DNA of 56,339 nt from Pseudomonadota bacterium (GTDB lineage: Bacteria > Pseudomonadota > Gammaproteobacteria > Burkholderiales > Burkholderiaceae_C): contig JAKOZT010000142.1 in NCBI GenBank assembly GCA_029779845.1, positions 1 through 56,339 on the forward strand, given 5' to 3'. Made by a program: the position numbers and the translations under genes. Numbering within the stretch: position 1 is the stretch's first letter; the number at the start of each line of letters is the position of its first letter. The notes below the pieces were generated by a model. It did not search any database. It was not told the DNA's origin and was given only the letters and a program-made list of their open reading frames with translations. This document shows, in pieces, positions 33,540 through 42,330 of this stretch.

Positions 33540-36500
33540 CCACCCACGCCATCGCCGCGCCCGCGGCCAGCCTCTCCGACCGCTACACCGTCACCCGCGG
33601 CGTCATCTTCATGTCGGGCAACCAGGCGCTGGTGCGGCTGCCGCTGCAGCAGCGCCGCCGCGACCTGCTCGCCGGGCACAAGACCGGCGGCTTCATCTCC
33701 GGCTACCGCGGTTCGCCACTCGGCCGCCTGGACATGGAGCTGTGGCAGAGCGCCGACCTGCTGCGCGGACTCGACATCCATTTCCAGCCCGGCGTGAACG
33801 AGGATCTGGCCGCGACCGCTCTGTGGGGCGCGCAGTACGTGCCGATCCTGCCCGGAGGCCGCGTCGACGGCGTGTTCGGCCTGTGGTACGGCAAAGGCCC
33901 CGGCGTCGACCGCAGCGGCGACGTTCTCAAGCACGCCAACGCGGCCGGCACGAGCCCGCTTGGCGGCGTGTTGGCCTTGGCCGGCGACGACCATGCGGCC
34001 AAGTCGTCGACGCAGGCGCACCAGTCGGAGCAAGCCTTCATTGCCGCGGGGATACCGGTGCTGTACCCGTCCACCGTGCAGGAAATCCTCGACTACGGCC
34101 TGATGGGCATCGCGATGAGCCGCCATGCCGGCTGCTGGGTCGCCATGAAGCTCGTCACCGATGTCGTCGAGGGCTCGAGCACCGTCGTGGTCGAAGAGGA
34201 CCGGCCGCGCATTGTCGTGCCCGAGGATCCTGAGGGAGAACGCGGCGCGCGCTACATCAAGCGATACCAGCCGCCGCTGCAGCAGGAGGCGCAGCTCTAC
34301 AACGTCCGGTTGCCTGCCGCCGTGGCCTTCGCACGCGCCAACGGCATCAACCGCATCGCGGGTGCCGAGGCGGATGCGCGCATCGGCATCGTCAGCGCCG
34401 GCAAGTCGTGGACCGACACAGAGCTCGCGCTGCAGCGGCTCGAGTCGCAGGGCCTGGCCGTGCCACGCTCGCAGCTGCGCCTGCTGAAGGTCGGCATGGT
34501 GTGGCCGCTGGAGCCGGAGATCGTCACCCGCTTCGCGCGGGGCCTCGAGCGCATCCTGGTCATCGAGGAGAAACGCCCGCTGCTCGAAGACCAGGTCAAG
34601 GCGATCCTGTTCGCGGTCGCGGGTGCGCGACCGCAGGTGGTCGGCAAGTTCCGGGGGGGCGTGCCCGGGTCGGCAGGAGCGTTGCAACCCTTCATTCCCC
34701 AGGTCGGCGAACTGTCGCCCACCATGCTGGCGGGCCTCATCGCCGAGTGGCTCGGCCTGCCGCCGGCGGCCGCGTCCGAGCCGGCCGCGCCCGTCGCGGC
34801 AGCGCCGGCCGTGGAGCGCCCGCCGACCTTCTGCTCCGGCTGCCCGCACAGCACCTCCACGCGTGTGCCCGACGGCAGCCTTGCGCTGGCGGGCATCGGT
34901 TGCCATTCGATCGCGCTGCTGCTCGACCCGTTGCGCACCGGACCCCTCTCGCACATGGGTGCCGAAGGCGTGATGTGGGTCGGACAGGCGCCCTTCAGCG
35001 AGCACCGCCATGTGTTTGCGAACATCGGCGACGGCACGTACTACCACTCCGGCTTCCTCGCGATCCGCCAGGCGATTGCGGCGAAGGTGTCGATCACCTA
35101 CAAGCTGCTGCTCAACGGCTTCGTCTCGATGACGGGCGGCCAGCCGATCGAAGGCGAACTCACGCCGCGACAGTTGGCCACCGAGCTGCTGGCCGAGGGC
35201 GTGGCGAAGGTTGTCGTGGTCACCGACGATCCCGACAAATACGCGCGGCAGGCGCTGCCCGCGGGTGTGGGCGTGCGGCACCGCGACGACATGGACGCGG
35301 TGCAGCGTGAACTGCGCGAACAGCAAGGCGTATCGGTGCTCGTCTACGACCAGATGTGCGCCACCGAGCGGCGGCGCCAACGCAAACGCGGCAAGCTGCC
35401 CGACCCCGATCGCCGGAGCTTCATCAACAGTGCCGTGTGCGAGGGCTGCGGCGACTGCGGCGTGCAGTCCAACTGCCTGTCCATTGAACCGCTGCCCACC
35501 GAGCTGGGCCGCAAGCGCCGCATCAATCAGGCCTCGTGCAACAAGGACTTCTCCTGCACCAAGGGCTTTTGCCCGAGCTTCGTCACCGTGCAGGGCGGTC
35601 GACTGCGTGCCGGTGCGGGTGCCCGCGTGCAGCGGCCGTCGCCGCACGACGTCGCGCTGCCCGATCCGTCGCCCGCGCGGCTGGACGAGCCGCTGGGCGT
35701 GATCGTCACCGGCGTGGGGGGCACGGGTGTCATCACGGTCGGCGCGATCCTCACGATGGCCGCCCACCTCGACGGCCTGCACGCGAGCTCGCTGGACCTG
35801 ACCGGATTGGCGCAGAAGTACGGCGCGGTCATGTCCCACATCCGCCTGACGCGGCCGGGTGCGGGCGACGCCAGCTACCGGCTCGGTGCCGGCGAAGCCA
35901 ACCTCGTGCTCGGCTGCGACCTGATCGTCACGGCCGGCGCCGAAGCTGTGGAGCGCATGCACCGGCGCAAGACGCGCGTCGTGCTGAACACCGATCTCTC
36001 GCCGACGCGCGAGTTCGCACGCAACGCCGACTGGGCGCCGGACGTCCAGGCGCTGCAGCGGCGCGTCGAGGAAGCTGCCCTCTGCGTGGAGGCGATGTCT
36101 GCGACGACGATGGCCCAGGACCTGATGGGCGACCCCGTCGCGGCCAACCTGTTCATGCTCGGCTTCGCCTGGCAGCGGGGCTGGGTGCCGGTCAGCGGCG
36201 CGTCGATCGAGCAGGCCATCCGGCTGAACGGCGTGGCCGTCGAGGCGAACCTCGACAGCTTCGCGTGGGGCCGTGTGGCGGCCGATGCGCCGCAGGCGCT
36301 GCAGGCCGCACGCGAGCGATCGACTGCCCGGCGCGCGAACGTCGTGGCGCTGCCGGCGCCCGCGCTGCACAAACTCGACGACATCGCCCGGCACCGCAGC
36401 GAGGCGCTGACGCGCTACCAGAACGCCGCCTATGCCCGGCGCTACCAGGCCCTGGTGCAGCGCGTCGCGCGCGCGGAGGCGTCGGCGATGGGCGGCGACC

Positions 36501-37018
36501 GGCTCGCGCGCGCTGTTGCCCGCTACTACTTCAAGCTGCTGGCCTACAAGGACGAGTTCGAGGTCGCTCGCTTGTACGCCTGCGACGAGTTCGCGCAGGA
36601 ATTGGCGCGCACCTTCGAAGGCGACTTCACGCTGCACTTCCACCTTGGCGCAGGCCCGTTCGCCCGCCGTGATCCGAACGGCGGCCCTCCACGGAAGACG
36701 GAGGCCGGCCCGTGGGTGATGACGGCAATGCGTCTGCTCGCGCCGCTGCGCGTCGTGCGCGGCACCTGGCTGGATCCGTTTCGGCACACGCCAGAGCGGC
36801 GTGCCGCACTGGCTGCGCTGGCCGAGTACGAGGCCGACATCGGCCGGCTCGTCGCCGAGTTCGACCCGGGGCGCATCGACGTCGCGGTCGAGATCGCGTC
36901 GCTGCCGGAGACGCTGCGCGGCTACGGCCACGTGCGCGCCGAGCACGCCCGGCGCAACGCGCAGCGCCGCGAGGCGCTGTGGCAGCAATGGTCGCTGCAG
37001 CAGCACGCCGCGGCGTGA
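33536..37018 (+). CDS. Fused indolepyruvate ferredoxin oxidoreductase (IorA-IorB type)
   Basis: TPP and iron-sulphur enzyme oxidatively decarboxylating a 2-oxo acid (aryl- or branched pyruvate) to an acyl-CoA with reduction of ferredoxin or another acceptor. In 1160 residues: an N-terminal pyruvate-oxidoreductase part (FISGYRGSPLG, QPGVNEDLAATALWG), a TPP domain with NIGDGTYYHSG and LLNGF (about 495-530), a cysteine-rich segment from SAVCEGCGDCGVQSNC (about 630) to CTKGFCPS for [4Fe-4S] binding, then the gamma domain with VTGVGGTGVITVG (about 723) and DLTGLAQKYGAVMSH. No ferredoxin gene adjoins it. It is overlapped at its start by the ligase gene. Confidence 0.9.
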   Translation: MTTHAIAAPAASLSDRYTVTRGVIFMSGNQALVRLPLQQRRRDLLAGHKTGGFISGYRGSPLGRLDMELWQSADLLRGLDIHFQPGVNEDLAATALWGAQYVPILPGGRVDGVFGLWYGKGPGVDRSGDVLKHANAAGTSPLGGVLALAGDDHAAKSSTQAHQSEQAFIAAGIPVLYPSTVQEILDYGLMGIAMSRHAGCWVAMKLVTDVVEGSSTVVVEEDRPRIVVPEDPEGERGARYIKRYQPPLQQEAQLYNVRLPAAVAFARANGINRIAGAEADARIGIVSAGKSWTDTELALQRLESQGLAVPRSQLRLLKVGMVWPLEPEIVTRFARGLERILVIEEKRPLLEDQVKAILFAVAGARPQVVGKFRGGVPGSAGALQPFIPQVGELSPTMLAGLIAEWLGLPPAAASEPAAPVAAAPAVERPPTFCSGCPHSTSTRVPDGSLALAGIGCHSIALLLDPLRTGPLSHMGAEGVMWVGQAPFSEHRHVFANIGDGTYYHSGFLAIRQAIAAKVSITYKLLLNGFVSMTGGQPIEGELTPRQLATELLAEGVAKVVVVTDDPDKYARQALPAGVGVRHRDDMDAVQRELREQQGVSVLVYDQMCATERRRQRKRGKLPDPDRRSFINSAVCEGCGDCGVQSNCLSIEPLPTELGRKRRINQASCNKDFSCTKGFCPSFVTVQGGRLRAGAGARVQRPSPHDVALPDPSPARLDEPLGVIVTGVGGTGVITVGAILTMAAHLDGLHASSLDLTGLAQKYGAVMSHIRLTRPGAGDASYRLGAGEANLVLGCDLIVTAGAEAVERMHRRKTRVVLNTDLSPTREFARNADWAPDVQALQRRVEEAALCVEAMSATTMAQDLMGDPVAANLFMLGFAWQRGWVPVSGASIEQAIRLNGVAVEANLDSFAWGRVAADAPQALQAARERSTARRANVVALPAPALHKLDDIARHRSEALTRYQNAAYARRYQALVQRVARAEASAMGGDRLARAVARYYFKLLAYKDEFEVARLYACDEFAQELARTFEGDFTLHFHLGAGPFARRDPNGGPPRKTEAGPWVMTAMRLLAPLRVVRGTWLDPFRHTPERRAALAALAEYEADIGRLVAEFDPGRIDVAVEIASLPETLRGYGHVRAEHARRNAQRREALWQQWSLQQHAAA

Positions 37019-37046
37019 GGCACGCAATGCGTCAAAGGAGAAGAAG

Positions 37047-37910
37047 ATGATCATCGAACTGATCGAGTTCCTGCTGCGCGGCGTGCTGCTCGGGTCGATC
37101 TACGGCATGTTGGCGTTCCCCGTCAGCCTGCTATATGCCACCACCGATTCGGTGGACTTGGGCGTCGGCGCCTACGCCGTGGTCGCCGCTGCCGTGGCGA
37201 TGCGCCTGGGCGGGCCGGCGGGTATCGCGCTCGGCCTGCTGGCCGCCGTCGCGGCCTCGCTGGTGGTCGGCACCCTCTCGGCACGCATCCGCGGGCACCG
37301 CGGGCGTCATGCCGATCCGCTGGTCGTCGTACTCGCCACCTTCGGCGTCGCGGTGATCCTCGAATCGCTGGTGCTGACTGCGTTCGGCAAGGATCCGATG
37401 GTGCGCCAGGCCTTCGACGAGTCCTGGCAATGGCTCGGGATCAGGATCAGCCCGCAGGGGGCGATCAACGTCGCCGTCGCACTCGCGCTGCTGGCGGCAC
37501 TCTACGCGTGGCTCTACCGCAGCGCCTGGGGGCGCGACATGCGGGCTTGCGCAGCGAGCGGGCTCGCGGCCGTGCTCGCCGGTATCCCGGTGGGGCGCAT
37601 CGCGCTGATGACGTATGTCATGGGCGGCCTGCTGGCCGGCATCGCCGGCGTGCTGATCCTCTACACCACGGGAGTCAGTTACAGCGCGGGGCTGCACCTG
37701 ACCATCTCGGGCTTCGGCGCGGCCGCGCTGTTCGGGTTGCAGAGCCCGCTGCGCGGATTCGCCGGCGGCCTTGTCATCGGCATGGTGCAGGCCCTGTCGG
37801 CCGGCTACCTGGCCTCCGGATGGGCCAGTGCGATGCCGCTGATGTTCACGCTGCTGGTGCTCGCCAGCGGTCGCGCCAACGTTGCAGGCGTCGCGGGAGG
37901 TCGCGCATGA
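37047..37910 (+). CDS. Branched-chain-type ABC permease LivH
   Basis: Membrane subunit of the cluster B importer, 287 residues with about eight hydrophobic segments. It opens with LLRGVLLGSIYGMLAFPVSL and carries the coupling-loop region ISGFGAAALFGLQSPLRGFAGG in the second half. AAAGGAG precedes the ATG at 37047. It is clearly distinct from the cluster A LivH, so the two operons carry separate transporters. The stop overlaps livM (ATGA). Confidence 0.88.
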   Translation: MIIELIEFLLRGVLLGSIYGMLAFPVSLLYATTDSVDLGVGAYAVVAAAVAMRLGGPAGIALGLLAAVAASLVVGTLSARIRGHRGRHADPLVVVLATFGVAVILESLVLTAFGKDPMVRQAFDESWQWLGIRISPQGAINVAVALALLAALYAWLYRSAWGRDMRACAASGLAAVLAGIPVGRIALMTYVMGGLLAGIAGVLILYTTGVSYSAGLHLTISGFGAAALFGLQSPLRGFAGGLVIGMVQALSAGYLASGWASAMPLMFTLLVLASGRANVAGVAGGRA

Positions 37911-38893
37911 GCCACTCCACCTTCACGCGGCAGAGGCCCGCGATGATCCTCGCGGCCTGCGTGGCCGTCGGCACGGTGCTGATCCGCGGCCATGCTTTCT
38001 GGCTGGACAACGCGATCGCCGTCGGCATCTTCGGCCTGATGGCCTTGTCGGTCGGCCTGGCCTATGGGCAGGCGGGCATCCTGTCGATGGCCACCGCGGC
38101 CTTCGCTTCGGTGGGTGCGTTCGGCAGCGCCATCATCACCACGCGCTACGGCCTGTCGCCGTGGTGGGGCCTGGTCCCCGCGCTGCTGATACCGCCGCTG
38201 CTGGCCTATCCCCTGGCGCGCGCAGTGACGCGCCTGTCGCCGCTGCCGCTGTCGATCGCGACCCTCCTGCTCAGCGGCCTGTTCGAGATCGCCATCCGCG
38301 AGGGCGGCGACTTCACCGGCGGCTACATCGGCCTGTCGGGCATCCCGCCGCTGCTGGACGGGGCGCAGCCGATGTTCCTGCTCGTCTGGACGGCTGTGCT
38401 GGTGGCCATCGTGCTCTACGCGAATCTGATGGGTTCGACCGTGGGCCGGGCGATCAACACCGCCCGCCACGATCCCCTGCGAGCCACCGCCGACGGGGTC
38501 GACGTACCGCACCTGCTGGCAGGCACCTTCGCAGTCTCCGCGTCGATCGCCGGCGTGGCCGGCTGGCTCTATGCACACCACATGAGCTACGTCGGACCTG
38601 ATTCGCTGACCACGCAGGTGTCGATCAGCGTACTGCTGATGGCCGTGGTCGGCGGCGCCGGGACGCTGCTCGGCCCGCTGCTCGGCACGGCGGTGCTGAT
38701 GTTGCTGACGCTGTACCTGCCCGCCGCCGAGAGCCACGGCATGGTGTACGGCGCGATCCTGCTGGCGGTGCTGCTGCTCGCGCCCGGCGGCATTCTGGGC
38801 ACGCGCTGGCGGCAGCGCGTGCGCCGGCCGCCTGCGCCCGGCGCCTCGGGCGACGCGGCGTCGCGGTCGCATGCCCCGGGAGCGGCCCGATGA
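37907..38893 (+). CDS. Branched-chain-type ABC permease LivM
   Basis: Second membrane subunit of the cluster B importer, 328 residues. Hydrophobic helices dominate residues 10-300; GLAYGQAGILSMATAAFASVG and VVGGAGTLLGPLLGTAVL are the characteristic loops. Unlike cluster A, it ends after the permease part with a short basic/proline tail rather than continuing into an ATPase. It overlaps both its neighbours by 4 nt (ATGA), indicating a single translationally coupled block. Confidence 0.88.
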   Translation: MSHSTFTRQRPAMILAACVAVGTVLIRGHAFWLDNAIAVGIFGLMALSVGLAYGQAGILSMATAAFASVGAFGSAIITTRYGLSPWWGLVPALLIPPLLAYPLARAVTRLSPLPLSIATLLLSGLFEIAIREGGDFTGGYIGLSGIPPLLDGAQPMFLLVWTAVLVAIVLYANLMGSTVGRAINTARHDPLRATADGVDVPHLLAGTFAVSASIAGVAGWLYAHHMSYVGPDSLTTQVSISVLLMAVVGGAGTLLGPLLGTAVLMLLTLYLPAAESHGMVYGAILLAVLLLAPGGILGTRWRQRVRRPPAPGASGDAASRSHAPGAAR

Positions 38894-39696
38894 GCATCGA
38901 CGTGAAACGACTCAGCGTTCGCTTCGGCGGGGTGGTCGCGCTGGACGACGTGTCGGTCCGCGTGGACCCGGGACGCATCGTCACGGTGATCGGGCCCAAC
39001 GGCTCGGGCAAGAGCACGCTGTTCAACAGCATCACGGGTTTGGTCCCGGTCACCGAGGGCACCGTGCACATCGACTCGGAGGATGTCACCGCCGTGTCGG
39101 CCCATCGTCGTATCGCGCAGGGCCTGGCGCGCACCTTCCAGACGCCGCGCTTCGATCCGCGCGTGAGTGTCGAGGAAGCGGTGCTGTGCGGCTTTTTCCC
39201 GGTGTCCAGCGCGGGGATCGTCGCGTCGATGTTCCGCCCGCCGGCCGTCGGCGCGCAGGAGCGGGCATTCGAGCGCGAGGGCACGGCCATCCTCGCCGAC
39301 TTCGGCCTCGAGGATCTGCGTCATGCCGCGCTCGGCGAACTGCCGATGGGTCTGGTGCGGCTGGTGGAGGTCGCGCGCGCGGTGGCCAACCGGCCGCGCT
39401 ACCTGCTGCTCGACGAGCCGGCCGCCGGGCTCACGCGCGCCGAGCAGATGCTGCTCGCCAGCGAGATCCGGCGCGTCGCGCGCAGCGGCGTGGGCGTGCT
39501 GCTGGTGGAGCACAACTTCGGCATGGTGCGTGAACTGTCGGACCACGCCGTCGTGCTCGATCGCGGTCGCCTGCTGGCCGAAGGCCACCCGGATGACCTG
39601 ATGCGCGATGCCGCGTTCGTGAGCACTTATCTGGGCAGCAGCCACGCGCGGCATGCCGCCACGATGAACGAGGAGTCGACGCATGGCGCGCAGTGA
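38890..39696 (+). CDS. ABC transporter ATPase LivG
   Basis: Nucleotide-binding subunit, 268 residues. Walker A GPNGSGKST, a family-typical QGLARTFQTPRFDPRVSVEE Q-loop stretch, Walker B YLLLDEPAAGL and VGVLLVEHNFGMVRELSD H-loop are present. The signature segment reads LPMGLVRLVEVARAV instead of LSGGQ/LSYGEQR, a divergence from consensus worth noting for activity. It overlaps LivM by 4 nt and LivF by 14 nt. Confidence 0.9.
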   Translation: MSIDVKRLSVRFGGVVALDDVSVRVDPGRIVTVIGPNGSGKSTLFNSITGLVPVTEGTVHIDSEDVTAVSAHRRIAQGLARTFQTPRFDPRVSVEEAVLCGFFPVSSAGIVASMFRPPAVGAQERAFEREGTAILADFGLEDLRHAALGELPMGLVRLVEVARAVANRPRYLLLDEPAAGLTRAEQMLLASEIRRVARSGVGVLLVEHNFGMVRELSDHAVVLDRGRLLAEGHPDDLMRDAAFVSTYLGSSHARHAATMNEESTHGAQ

Positions 39697-40423
39697 CGAC
39701 GCCGCACCGCCGGCGGTGCTGCAGGTGCAGGCACTGAGCGCCTCGTACGGGCGCATCCGCGTCGTGGACGGCGTCGACCTCCAGCTGGCCGCCGGCCAGC
39801 TCACCGTGCTGCTGGGCGCCAACGGCGCCGGCAAGAGCAGCCTGCTGGGTGCGATCGCCGGTACTGTGCGCGGCGGCGGCGCGATCGTGCTCGACGGCCT
39901 GCCCTTGTCGGGCCTGAGCGGCGAGCGCCGCGCGGTCCGCGGCCTGGCCTTCGTGCCGGAGCGGCGCGGCAACGTCTTCAGCGCGATGACGGTCGCCGAG
40001 AACCTCGCGCTCGGTCTGCGGCTGTGCCCCGTGGCGCGCCGCGAAACCGTGCGCGAGCGGGTGCTCTCGCTGTTCCCGATCCTGGCCGACCGCATGGACG
40101 CCAAGGCCGGCATGCTCAGCGGCGGCGAGCAGCAGATGCTGGCCATCGGCATGGCGCTCGGCCGCGAGCCGCGCGTGCTGCTGCTGGACGAGCCGTCGCA
40201 GGGCCTAGCCCCGGTGATCTTCGACCTGCTGCGCGATGCCTTCGTGCAGTTGCGCCGCCAGGGGCTGGCGCTCCTCGTCGCCGAGCAGAACCTGGCCTTC
40301 GGCGCGCAGATCGCCGATCGCTACCTCGTGATCTCGCACGGCGAACTCTGCGGCGCTGGCGATGGACGCTCGTTGCGCGAGGTCGACGACTTGGTGCAGC
40401 TCTATTTCGACGTGCCGGCCTGA
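39683..40423 (+). CDS. ABC transporter ATPase LivF
   Basis: Second ATPase of the cluster B importer, 246 residues. It has Walker A GANGAGKSS, the signature LSGGEQQMLAIGMAL, Walker B VLLLDEPSQGLAP and the H-loop LLVAEQNLAFGAQIADRYL. It starts within the livG 3' end and is followed after 49 bp by the binding-protein gene, an order in which the binding protein comes last rather than first. Confidence 0.9.
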   Translation: MARSDDAAPPAVLQVQALSASYGRIRVVDGVDLQLAAGQLTVLLGANGAGKSSLLGAIAGTVRGGGAIVLDGLPLSGLSGERRAVRGLAFVPERRGNVFSAMTVAENLALGLRLCPVARRETVRERVLSLFPILADRMDAKAGMLSGGEQQMLAIGMALGREPRVLLLDEPSQGLAPVIFDLLRDAFVQLRRQGLALLVAEQNLAFGAQIADRYLVISHGELCGAGDGRSLREVDDLVQLYFDVPA

Positions 40424-40472
40424 CGCGGCCGACGCACGACTTGCCCACCCCGTGTCAACTCAAGGAGACAAC

Positions 40473-41639
40473 ATGAACATGCATCCCACCCGCCGTGACT
40501 TCACCTGCGGCGTGCTTCTCGGCCTGGCGGGCATCGGCATGGCTGCCCACGCGCAGCAGGGCGAGACGGTCAAGGTCGGCGTGCTGCTCAGCCTGAGCGG
40601 ACCGGCCGCGGCCTTCGGCATTCCCGAGCGCGACATCGTGAAGATCCTTGCCGACAAGTTCAACGCCGAAGGCGGTGTCGGGGGGCGTCAGCTGGAGCTG
40701 GTGTTCCACGACGATCAGACCAACCCGACGGAATCGGCGCGCGGCGCGACCAAGCTGATCCAGCAGGACAAGGTGGTCGCCATCATCGGGCCGACGATCG
40801 GCTCGGGCGCGCTCGCGATGCTGCCGATCGCCGCGCGGGCGCAGGTACCGGTGCTGGCGCCGGTGGGTACGATCTCGGTGACGGCCAAGCAGAGCGGTTA
40901 CTTCCCTTGGGTGTTCCGCACCTGCCCCAACGACGAGCTGCTGGTGTCGGCATCGCTGGAGAAGATCGTGCTCAAAGGCGGCTACAAGCGTCTGGCCGTG
41001 ATGTACCAGGAAGACGCATACGGCAAGAACTCGGCCGCGTTCGCCGAGCGCTTCGCGAAGGAGCATGGCATTGAAATCGTGACGATGGCCAGCGCGCCGG
41101 CCACCGCTGTGGATCTGAGCGCGGCGGCCACGCGCATCCGCGGCGCCAATCCGGACAGCGTGTTGCTGTGGACCTCCACGCCCGCGATGGGCGCCGCCTT
41201 CGTACGCGCGGCGCGTCAGGTCGGCCTGACCGCGCCGATCGTCGGCTCCGGCGCACTGGTGCAGCGCTCCTTCGTGGAGGCGGCCGCCGGCGCTGCCGAC
41301 GGCGTGACGATCCTTGCGTTCGCGAACTGGGACGATCCGTCGCCGCGCCTGAAGGCCCTCGAAGCGCTGCTTCGGGCCAACGGCAAGACGCCCTCGGGCT
41401 TCGGCGAACTGCTGACGGCCAGCGGCACGCTCGCGCTCGTCGAAGCGATCCGCGCGGTGCCGGGGCCGGTCACCGGGCCGGCGCTGCGCGACGCCCTCGA
41501 GCGGCTGTGCGGTCCGGGTAACCCGTACGTGGACGGCAAGTTCTGCTACACCGCCGACAGCCACGAGGGATTCGGCGCCGATGCGCTGCGGCCGGTCATC
41601 ATCAAGGACGGCCGGTTCCGCTCGCTGGCCGCGCAATAA
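40473..41639 (+). CDS. ABC transporter substrate-binding protein (LivK type)
   Basis: Periplasmic ligand-binding protein of the peripla_BP_6 family, 388 residues. The N-terminus HPTRRDFTCGVLLGLAGIG, then MAAHAQQ, combines a twin-arginine RRDF motif with a hydrophobic stretch and an AHA-Q cleavage site, so Tat export is likely. The mature protein opens VKVGVLLSLSGPAAAFG, the family's first ligand loop. AAGGAGACA lies just before ATG 40473. It should determine the substrate of the cluster B importer; ligand unknown. Confidence 0.9.
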   Translation: MNMHPTRRDFTCGVLLGLAGIGMAAHAQQGETVKVGVLLSLSGPAAAFGIPERDIVKILADKFNAEGGVGGRQLELVFHDDQTNPTESARGATKLIQQDKVVAIIGPTIGSGALAMLPIAARAQVPVLAPVGTISVTAKQSGYFPWVFRTCPNDELLVSASLEKIVLKGGYKRLAVMYQEDAYGKNSAAFAERFAKEHGIEIVTMASAPATAVDLSAAATRIRGANPDSVLLWTSTPAMGAAFVRAARQVGLTAPIVGSGALVQRSFVEAAAGAADGVTILAFANWDDPSPRLKALEALLRANGKTPSGFGELLTASGTLALVEAIRAVPGPVTGPALRDALERLCGPGNPYVDGKFCYTADSHEGFGADALRPVIIKDGRFRSLAAQ

Positions 41640-41673
41640 TTCCTGGCGCTTTCGGTTCGACGGTCCGTTCAAC

Positions 41674-42315
41674 ATGGCGACGCACAGGAACAGTCAAGAG
41701 TCCATCGAGAAGATCGCCAAGGCGGCGCGTAGCCTGTTCGCGAAGAAGGGCTACGCCAATGCCAGCCTCGAGGAGATCGCGACGAAGGCCGGCTTCACGA
41801 AGGGAGCCGTCTACCACTTCTTCCGCAGCAAGGAAGCTCTGCTGTTGTCGCTGCTCGCCGACATCGAGCAGCGCTCGGTTGCCCAGACGGAACTCGCGCT
41901 GCAGCGGATGGTCGCCGACTCGGCGATGGACAAGCTGATGGCGTTCAACACCCTCCAGGCACGCTGGGCGGTCCGCAACGAGGCCGATCTGGCGATCCTC
42001 ATGCTGGTGTCGATCGAATCGGCCAACGGGAAGTCGCCGGTGCGGGAACAGGTCACGCGCATCTACCGTCGCATCGAGGACATGCTCACGCGCATCGTGT
42101 CGGAGGGCAAGGCCAGTGGCGAGTTCCCGCCGGACCTTCCGGTGGACGACATGGTCACCTGGATCACTGCGATCCACGACGGCAACATGCTGCTGTGGTA
42201 CCGCAGCGGGCGAAATGCGGAGGTGGGCCGACGACTGGCGCTGGCGTCGCAGCAGGCGATGAAAATGGCAGTTCGGTTCAAGAGAACCAACAAAGCGCTG
42301 ACAGCGGCCCAGTGA
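41674..42315 (+). CDS. TetR-family transcriptional regulator
   Basis: A 213-residue regulator with an N-terminal TetR DNA-binding domain (KIAKAARSLFAKKGYANASL, then EIATKAGFTKGAVYHFFRSK as helix-turn-helix) and an all-helical ligand domain ending in Lys/Arg-rich residues. It is the last gene of cluster B, 34 bp after the binding protein, and probably represses the cluster through the inverted repeat at 27290, releasing it when an acyl-CoA or free acid binds; this is inferred from position. Convergent with hslU, 15 bp apart. Confidence 0.9.
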   Translation: MATHRNSQESIEKIAKAARSLFAKKGYANASLEEIATKAGFTKGAVYHFFRSKEALLLSLLADIEQRSVAQTELALQRMVADSAMDKLMAFNTLQARWAVRNEADLAILMLVSIESANGKSPVREQVTRIYRRIEDMLTRIVSEGKASGEFPPDLPVDDMVTWITAIHDGNMLLWYRSGRNAEVGRRLALASQQAMKMAVRFKRTNKALTAAQ

Positions 42316-42330
42316 TGTGACCGTGTTCCG

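Noticed and set aside
33506..37054. 1182-codon minus-strand frame opposite the indolepyruvate oxidoreductase
   Set aside because: Antisense shadow; the plus strand shows TPP, Fe-S and gamma-domain motifs in one continuous frame.
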